Source: Aureobasidium sp. EXF-3400
Taxonomy: Eukaryota; Ascomycota; Dothideomycetes; Dothideales; Saccotheciaceae
NCBI GenBank assembly: GCA_024195585.1
Contig: SWBL01000644.1
Coordinates: 1-13,769 of the forward strand
Length of the DNA stretch: 13,769 nucleotides
Direction of reading: 5' to 3'
A model generated the notes under the pieces. It had not been told where the DNA came from and made no database searches. It saw only the letters and a list, made by a program, of their open reading frames with translations. Made by a program: the position numbers and the translations under genes. This document shows positions 8,286 to 13,769 of the stretch, in pieces; the first letter of the stretch is position 1, and each line of letters starts with the position of its first letter.

Positions 8286-9683
8286 GCAGCAGCAAGTTGA
8301 GATGGTCTGGTCCTCTGTTGGGCTGGTACCGTGATTCCCAGCAAGTCAAGGGCAGTCAAAGAGGGTCAAAACGACAAGGAAGAGACAGGCGTAGCTGAGT
8401 GGAACGAGCGACAAAGGTTACTGAAGGAATGGATAGCTGGAACAGCCACGAGTAAGATGGGTCTGAGGGGATAAACACCCAGATTGGCTTCCTCCGTGGA
8501 GCAGGCGCACGCTGGTTAAGAGATGCAGGTGCAAACGATTGCAAAAGTACGACAAACAAAGACGGAAGCCACGGCCACTCAGGGAATGGCGAAGGAAGTG
8601 CTGCGTCCGACGGAGGAACAGCAAGCAGCTCGCATACCAGAGACGGGCTCTTCACTCGCAGAACGGGCATGCGCAAGAGGATATAGCCGGGAAGAGTCCG
8701 TTGCTCCAACCGTCAGCAGTGACTATCTGGCAGGAACCGTATCCCGATTGCTATCATTCGTTGCGGGGATCGCGCAGACGTGGCGTTTGCTTCCTCTTAG
8801 CCCAATAGCATTTGCATTAGTCGTCGTTGTAGTACTGTTTCAGCTTCTTCCACATGGCAACGTTTTGCTGCTTAGGTTGGCAGTTGTTCAACTCTGATTC
8901 GTTGCCCATTCTTCAATTGACCACCACGCTGTGCTTCTGGTGGCTGCCTGTGACTTTTCGCTCTCTCTAACTCGCCCAGGTCATTCTCTCAAGAGACAAA
9001 TGTTCACTCATCCCATCATCAGACTTGCATTTACTTAATCAGCAGGGATGAACGCTTCGTCTCTATGCCTACACTAGCCGAAAGCCTATTTATAAAGCGA
9101 TGGCTGGCAAAGCCCTCGGATCTCTACAAGGTCTTTGGTCAAGCACCATCTCTCAATGATGGCGCAACTCCTATCATGACCATCGTCGCTTCGACGATAA
9201 AATCAAATTCTATCTGCCCGTTCAGCTCGACCGTTGCGCTTTCGGGGGTCGTTGGCACCGAAGAATCCTTTGCTAAGTTGCTATAACAGGGTTCAGTCTT
9301 TCTCTTTCGGCACTGTTAATCTCCCGTCGCACCTTTTTGCTGCTGCCAAGTCCATTGTCACTGCGACCATTCGGGTAGATCTCACCTCCCATTTGGCTGA
9401 TTTGGAGCAGTGGAGCCAGACATCGGCTCACGGTCCGTGTCATCGCATCTTCTTGCCCTGCTTTGCAATTACCAACTGCATCAGCAGACTAACAAAAATA
9501 CTTCTATCTTGTACCATGCATCGAGTGTTGAGTGTGTCAAGTACAATCAGCCCATCTCTATCGCCTCATGAAACCAGCACCGCCATCAGCTAGACCTAGG
9601 TATGCGGTCGAGCGTGACACTTTCTGTCAGAAAAGACAAGCCGGACTTCCTTGCCGGACCAAACTTGTCTATCTGTCACACGT
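8278..9683. other. 1.4-kb stretch without a supported gene
   Basis: This lies between the start of the 677-aa gene and the stop of HCS1, so it holds the promoter and 5' leader of the former and the 3' flank of the latter. Plus-strand frames at 8523-8897 (124 codons, hydrophobic C-terminal part), 9065-9286 (73 codons) and 9234-9593, and a minus-strand frame at 8356-8709, show no recognisable domain and overlap each other. A 6-bp inverted repeat (CCACCA/TGGTGG, 8921-8943) has an 11-nt loop. A long leader or a noncoding transcript is possible but not shown. Confidence 0.45.
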
Positions 9684-12024
9684 TTACTCGTCACGCAGTA
9701 CGTCGTCCAGATCCGGATAGCGCAGGTCTGCATTCTCTTCAAGAAACTCCATCCAGCTCTTAAGGAATTTGCTGCCACTGTGAATACCGCCAAAGCGGTA
9801 ATCGGTTAGCTCCAAACATTTGCCTTCTTCAGAAACTTGCGGGCGCACGCATGTACAGTACATGCAGGTACAGCTTTCTGCAAGGGCGGGATGACTTACC
9901 GGCCTACCGTCTCGGAATCGCCAACAACACAGAGGTGTCGCTTTGGTCGAGTCATGGCCACTGTGAAAAGACTGTTGTCAGCAAAGCTTGGCGGAACTGT
10001 ACATGCCGTCTCGTACCGTTGAGCCTTCGTTTTTCTGCGAGGAAGCCAACTTCGTGCTCTGCGTTGCTGCGCACAAGACTGACTACCACAGCTTCCTTCT
10101 CTCTGCCTTGGAACCCGTCAATACTTCCGAGTTCAATACCAACAAACCTCTCTTTGAGCAATTGTGACAAGACAGCAAGCTGGCCGTTGTATGGTGTGAC
10201 GACAGCAATGTCTTCTGCTTTGACCCCAGCATCGACTAGGCTCTGTACATGCTTCTTGACAATGGCTGCTTCGAGTTCGTTGCTCTTACTTTCTCCGAGG
10301 AGACTGCTCTTCGACTTCGGCTCGTCGTCGTCATCAGTCTTCTCATGAAACTCGCCTCCCTGTGTATCCCAGAAGACTACAGGCTCAGTGGTATCCTCAG
10401 TCTCCTCGACATCGTAAGGCAGGTCTTTCAACAATCTCGCCTTGACACTTTCCGCCGCCATGAGCTTTGACTCGTATAGTGCTGCTGATGGGAAAGCGTT
10501 GATTTTCTCGTGCATGCGATACTGGATGGTCAGCATCCGCTTGATATCGTCTCCGTAGAGGTCAAGCATGCGATCGAAGAGCGTGGTCTCTAAATTCACG
10601 CCACCCTGCTCTGTCTTCGGATTTTGTTTGATTGACTTGGAATTAGAGCTTTTGATGGTAGGTGGTAGTTGGAGATGATCTCCAGCGAGGATCAGCTTGC
10701 TTGCACCACTGCTTAGCAGAGGCACCCAGCACTGTGCCTCCAAAGCTTGACTGGCTTCATCGACAATGACAACGTCAAATTCTTGAGATTTCAAATGGAA
10801 TCCACCAGCACCGTGCAGTGTAGCAAGGACGACTTTGCTTTCTCGGACCAGACTGCTCACGCAAGCAGCTTCACGCTGTCTATAATCTTTGCGTAGCTCT
10901 TTGATTTCTCCATAGATGGCCTTGCGTTCTCTGCCGTTTCTTGTTTTGCGTATACTTGCTTGTTTGGCGTCCATCTCGTTGCGAATATCCTTGACTAGAG
11001 CGGCGGCATCACTTGTGCGTGTCAAAATGTCGAGACTATGGTTCAGCACTCCTGGCAACAAGCGAGCTGGGTGGCCAAGTCTAACCATAGGCACTTTATG
11101 TGGTGACAGCCTTTCGACAATGTTGTCGACCGAGATGTTGCTGGGTCCGCAGACCAAGAGTCGGAGACCTTTCTTGAGGCATTGGCGTATCAACTCGATC
11201 AATGTGTGAGTCTTTCCCGTTCCTGGCGGTCCGTGAATCAAGGCAACTTCAGAAGAGGCTAGAGCAAACTTGATGGCTTCCTTCTGCGAGTCGTTGAGAG
11301 AAGGATCCAACCACTCAAGCTCCTGGGTCATATCTCTAGGCTGGACTGATACTGCAGAGGACTGGCCAAACAGGACGCGCATAAGTGTGGAGTATTCGCT
11401 CTCGGGCATCTTTAGCAACTTTGTCATGGTCTGGTTCATCCTGGCCATGAAATTAGTCTTGAAAGTCAAGGTCATAGGAAAGTCTTTGATACCTCTTGTA
11501 CGTAACATCGTTTGCAAGTTTAACACTACGGAGACACACCACCTATCAGCGAACAGCATTCTTCTCCAAAACACAAATGTAGAGTTCACCAACAGCCAAA
11601 GTTTCCCGCCAGGAATGTCAACCTCGTCCTTGTCCAAAGCGACAACAATGATTTCTCTCAAGACTTTGACGACGACACCTTGTATCTGTTTCTTCTCCAT
11701 GTCCTGACGCTCTTTTTTCTTCTCTGCGCCCTTTGGCTGCTCTGAAACACCAACGATGTCTCCTACGCGCAATCCATGTTCGGGAAGCTGAGTTTCGGTA
11801 CCGGCGATAGCTGGATCCAGAGAAAGCTCGATTAGAGATTTACCACCTAAACCTGTGCGCTGAGCGCTGACAGAAAGGTTCACGACAGCCAGGCCGGCGC
11901 GTGCGAGAGTAGACGGAGCATGGGTGGCGGTGAGCAGAGCGGTTTCTTCGAGTTCGGCGTTCAATTCGGCGGCTAGTAACTTTAGCTGCTTGTCAGCAAA
12001 GCTGGGGATGTCGATGGGAGGCAT
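9684..12024 (-). CDS. HCS1: DNA helicase A, SF1B SMUBP2/IGHMBP2 type (680 aa)
   Basis: An ATP-driven DNA helicase; yeast Hcs1 co-purifies with DNA polymerase alpha. Five exons: 12024-11594, 11525-11493 (33 nt), 11440-10017, 9960-9900, 9777-9684. Introns: 11526-11593 (68 nt, weak GTTGGT donor), 11441-11492 (52), 9961-10016 (56, branch GCTGAC) and 9778-9899 (122, GTAAGT, branch GCTAAC). Coding length is 2043 nt, close to the 683 aa of the yeast protein. Motifs in the spliced protein: Walker A GPPGTGKT (225-232), DEAS (382-385), GDHLQLP (408-414), QYRM (461-464), DGFQGRE (596-602), SLVRSN (609-614) and motif VI LNVAMTRPKR (628-637), completed only by splicing the third intron. The N-terminal region (1-155) matches the family's beta-barrel part, including GLGGKS and KLANDVTYKR. 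The last exon encodes GSKFLKSWMEFLEENADL, ending 46 residues after motif VI. The gene shares a promoter with NTH1. All key motifs are intact, so I expect an active enzyme. Confidence 0.95.
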
Positions 12025-12191
12025 TGCTAAGTGTCTTCAATGTCTTGCAGGGAGACAAGAATGTAACAGAGACGGCGCTTTCACATGAAGAGGGTGACGT
12101 CGGACTTGGCATGCGATAAGATAAGGAAAGCCGCTCTCTCCACACGACTCAGCAATGGTCAGCATGTCATCGTCATACATCACAGAACACA
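12025..12191. promoter_or_regulatory. Shared divergent promoter of HCS1 and NTH1
   Basis: Only 167 bp separate the two start codons, so both genes must draw on this interval or on each other's leader. It contains TGACGTC (12095-12101, CRE/ATF-like core), overlapping tandem GATAAG motifs (12115-12125) and a CGACTCA (a Gcn4/AP-1-like near match). No clear TATA box was seen. The motifs are seen directly; their use is inference. Confidence 0.6.
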
Positions 12192-13409
12192 ATGCGGACT
12201 TCGAGAGTATCTCGAGAGACTGCTCAGGTAGTGAATGCTCTGTCATCACGAGGGTCGAATGGCAATGCGCCCAGACGCTCACTGCGCAACTTTGCACATA
12301 ACACAGATGTAAACTACGCCCAAGACGAAGCGAGCTCGGATCTGTCTTCGCTGCCCTCGAGTGCCTCTCCGTCAAGTGCATCACCATCACCTCCTCCTTC
12401 AGGTCGCAAGCGCAAGCGTACAGTCAAGACCGAACTTCTCTCTCCTAATCCCTCGGCTGCGAATTGCAACACCAACCTACCAAAGAAGACGAAGCGACAG
12501 CCTGCCAAGCGCATCAAGGGCGAGAATGGCCGTGTCGAACCTCCGCCCAATTGGGAACAACTGTATAACATGACGGCTGAGATGCGCAAGAAAGTCCTCG
12601 CTCCAGTCGATACCATGGGCTGCGAGTCGCTGGCCGAGCGGCACCGCTCCCCAATCGACCGACGACTGCAAACACTGATTGCGCTGATGCTAAGCTCGCA
12701 AACAAAAGATACTGTCACCGCTGTCGCTATGAAGACGTTACAAGAAAATCTTGAAGGAGGCTTCAATCTTGCCGCACTGCTCACAGTCGAGCCAGCACGC
12801 CTCAACGAATTGATTGCAAAGGTCGGCTTTCACAACAACAAGACCAAGTACATCAAGGCGACTGCCGAGATCCTTCGTGACAAATTCAATGGTGACATTC
12901 CAGACACGATAGAGGGTCTGGTTTCATTGCCTGGTGTTGGCCCCAAGATGGCTTATCTGACCATGTCTGCTGCATGGGGGCGCGATGAGGGTATCGGCGT
13001 TGATGTGCATGTTCACCGCATCACCAACCTCTGGGGCTGGCACAAGACTCGCAACCCTGAAGAAACCCGGGCGGAGCTTGAGAGCTGGCTTCCAAAAGAG
13101 AAGTGGCACGACATCAACGGACTCCTCGTCGGATTTGGACAAACCATATGCCTGCCTGTTGGTCGCAAGTGTAATGAATGCACTTTGGCAACAGAAGGAC
13201 TATGCCCGAGTGCTGTCGTCAAGAAAGAGGTTACGAAGAGGGTGAAGAAGGTCGAGGATGAGGACGGAGTCAAGGCTGAAATCGAGCCAGTCGTCAAGGA
13301 AGAAAAGGCTGACGAAGATGCTCCACCGCTAGACGTTCCCCTTGCTGGTGCTGGCACTGTGCCAGACATTGAGGGCACCGGTGCAGGTATCAAGAACGAG
13401 GAGGTGTGA
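12192..13409 (+). CDS. NTH1: Endonuclease III, bifunctional DNA glycosylase / AP lyase (405 aa)
   Basis: Removes oxidised pyrimidines from DNA and cleaves the abasic site in base excision repair, in nucleus and often mitochondria. Intronless. ATG 12192 has A at -3. Residues 1-115 are a disordered leader with basic nuclear-localisation-like runs RKRKR (72-76) and PKKTKRQPAKRIK (97-109). The catalytic core begins near 118. LMLSSQTKD lies at 165-173. The helix-hairpin-helix LPGVGPK is at 246-252, with K252 as the expected Schiff-base lysine. VDVHVHR at 270-276 supplies the expected catalytic Asp, D271. C320, C327, C330, C338 form the [4Fe-4S] set with spacing C-x6-C-x2-C-x7-C; the last gap is wider than x5 in E. 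coli Nth. A Lys/Glu/Asp-rich tail (341-405) follows, beyond the usual domain end. Divergent neighbour of HCS1, another DNA-maintenance gene. All catalytic residues are present. Confidence 0.96.
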   Translation: MRTSRVSRETAQVVNALSSRGSNGNAPRRSLRNFAHNTDVNYAQDEASSDLSSLPSSASPSSASPSPPPSGRKRKRTVKTELLSPNPSAANCNTNLPKKTKRQPAKRIKGENGRVEPPPNWEQLYNMTAEMRKKVLAPVDTMGCESLAERHRSPIDRRLQTLIALMLSSQTKDTVTAVAMKTLQENLEGGFNLAALLTVEPARLNELIAKVGFHNNKTKYIKATAEILRDKFNGDIPDTIEGLVSLPGVGPKMAYLTMSAAWGRDEGIGVDVHVHRITNLWGWHKTRNPEETRAELESWLPKEKWHDINGLLVGFGQTICLPVGRKCNECTLATEGLCPSAVVKKEVTKRVKKVEDEDGVKAEIEPVVKEEKADEDAPPLDVPLAGAGTVPDIEGTGAGIKNEEV

Positions 13410-13651
13410 TACCCCTTCGGTCAGTCTACCATCTGCTGTTCGCGTTGCTAATGCCAATACTCTATGCATATTGTATAAGTCGATCTCCGACAACGTTACT
13501 ATCACTATCGAAGACGTTGCTTCAACGAACGGTGCACCGTCGTCTCATCATATGAACAATCCTGCAGGTGGCTTCTCACTCTCGAACACAAAACCAAATA
13601 TACGTCCTATTTATTATTCACCATGAAGCGAACAAGACCGAGCGAGGATGG

Positions 13652-13656
13652 AAAAA
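13652..13656 (-). terminator. Pol III T-run terminator of the tRNA gene
   Basis: The minus strand reads TTTTT beginning 20 nt past the discriminator base of the tRNA gene. Five T residues suffice for RNA polymerase III termination in fungi. No longer T-run lies between. Confidence 0.6.
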
Positions 13657-13675
13657 TGGCATAAAGAAACGATCC

Positions 13676-13765
13676 TGGCAATGGGCGGAATCGAACCGCC
13701 GTCGGGTCGGCGTTGCTGGAATTTAACCTCCACAACGACACATGCTACCACTACACCACATCACC
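13676..13765 (-). tRNA. tRNA-His (GUG) with a probable 19-nt intron
   Basis: Complete gene. The acceptor arms GGTGATG (13765-13759) and CATTGCC (13683-13677) pair over 7 bp with two G-U pairs, followed by discriminator A. The D arm is GTGT-AGTGGTA-GCAT; the T arm is GGCGG-TTCGATT-CCGCC, a full 5-bp stem with a 7-nt loop (B box). Anticodon GTG is at 13733-13731 in the loop context TTGTGG, as in fungal tRNA-His. A normal anticodon stem forms only if 13711-13729 is removed just after position 37, the standard site of nuclear tRNA introns; then GTCG pairs with CGAC, leaving a mismatch at 27-43. The intron's TCCA and CAACG can pair with the anticodon region (CGTTG, TGGA), as seen in other intron-bearing pre-tRNAs. 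The mature length would be 71 nt plus CCA. Isotype and intron are the less certain parts. Confidence 0.82.
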
Positions 13766-13769
13766 TTAG

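Noticed and set aside
8523..8897. 124-codon plus-strand open frame with a hydrophobic C-terminal stretch
   Set aside because: No recognisable domain, overlaps a minus-strand frame and the likely leader of the 677-aa gene. The hydrophobic part comes from T-rich DNA. I do not call it a gene.
9065..9286. 73-codon plus-strand frame starting with ATG in the large spacer
   Set aside because: No similarity that I recognise, no promoter or splice support, and other frames overlap it. Could be chance.
9961..10016. HCS1 ending shortly after RRLN with an unrelated tail
   Set aside because: This is an unspliced intron read through. Splicing restores motif VI (LNVAMTRPKR) and the expected C-terminus.
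1..13769. CRISPR arrays, insertion sequences, transposases or long terminal repeats
   Set aside because: I saw no regularly spaced direct repeats, terminal inverted repeats with a transposase, or retroelement domains in any frame.

Overview
The window looks like nuclear DNA of a filamentous ascomycete (Pezizomycotina; Dothideomycetes is my guess, not proven). Supporting signs are short introns (52-122 nt) with GT/AG ends and CTRAC-type branch points, CT-rich leaders upstream of start codons, long disordered Ser/Pro/Arg-rich proteins, and a nuclear-type tRNA that appears to carry an intron. There are no operons or Shine-Dalgarno sites.

Left part (1-6187): three same-direction (minus-strand) paralogous genes at 313-1639 (copy A), 2753-3871 (copy B) and 4390-5490 (copy C). 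Each has an N-terminal box around HPPLYAGDFNN followed by a Trp, then six cysteines with the spacing of a fungal Zn2Cys6 cluster, a disordered middle with basic (nuclear-localisation-like) or acidic runs, and a C-terminal coiled coil. None shows the large fungal transcription-factor domain. A and B share a phase-0 intron just after the cysteine cluster; C has no intron. Copy B carries an in-frame TGA between two conserved blocks and is probably a young pseudogene. Between A and B lies a decayed fragment of a mitochondrial NCA2-type gene (about 1997-2529, minus).

Middle (6188-8277, minus): a 677-aa, mostly disordered protein of unknown function with two short coiled coils and one 56-nt intron. 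About 1.4 kb upstream of it (8278-9683) has no gene that I can support.

Right part (9684-13769): a DNA-maintenance block. HCS1, an SF1B DNA helicase A of the SMUBP2/IGHMBP2 type (minus strand, five exons including a 33-nt microexon, 680 aa), and NTH1, an endonuclease III DNA glycosylase/AP lyase (plus strand, intronless, 405 aa), are divergently transcribed from a 167-bp shared promoter. At the edge is a minus-strand tRNA gene, best read as tRNA-His(GUG) with a 19-nt intron and a Pol III T-run terminator.

The best candidate for something undescribed is the tandem Zn2Cys6-like/coiled-coil family with its GDFN box. The sequence supports a gene family; it gives no evidence for a defined pathway.
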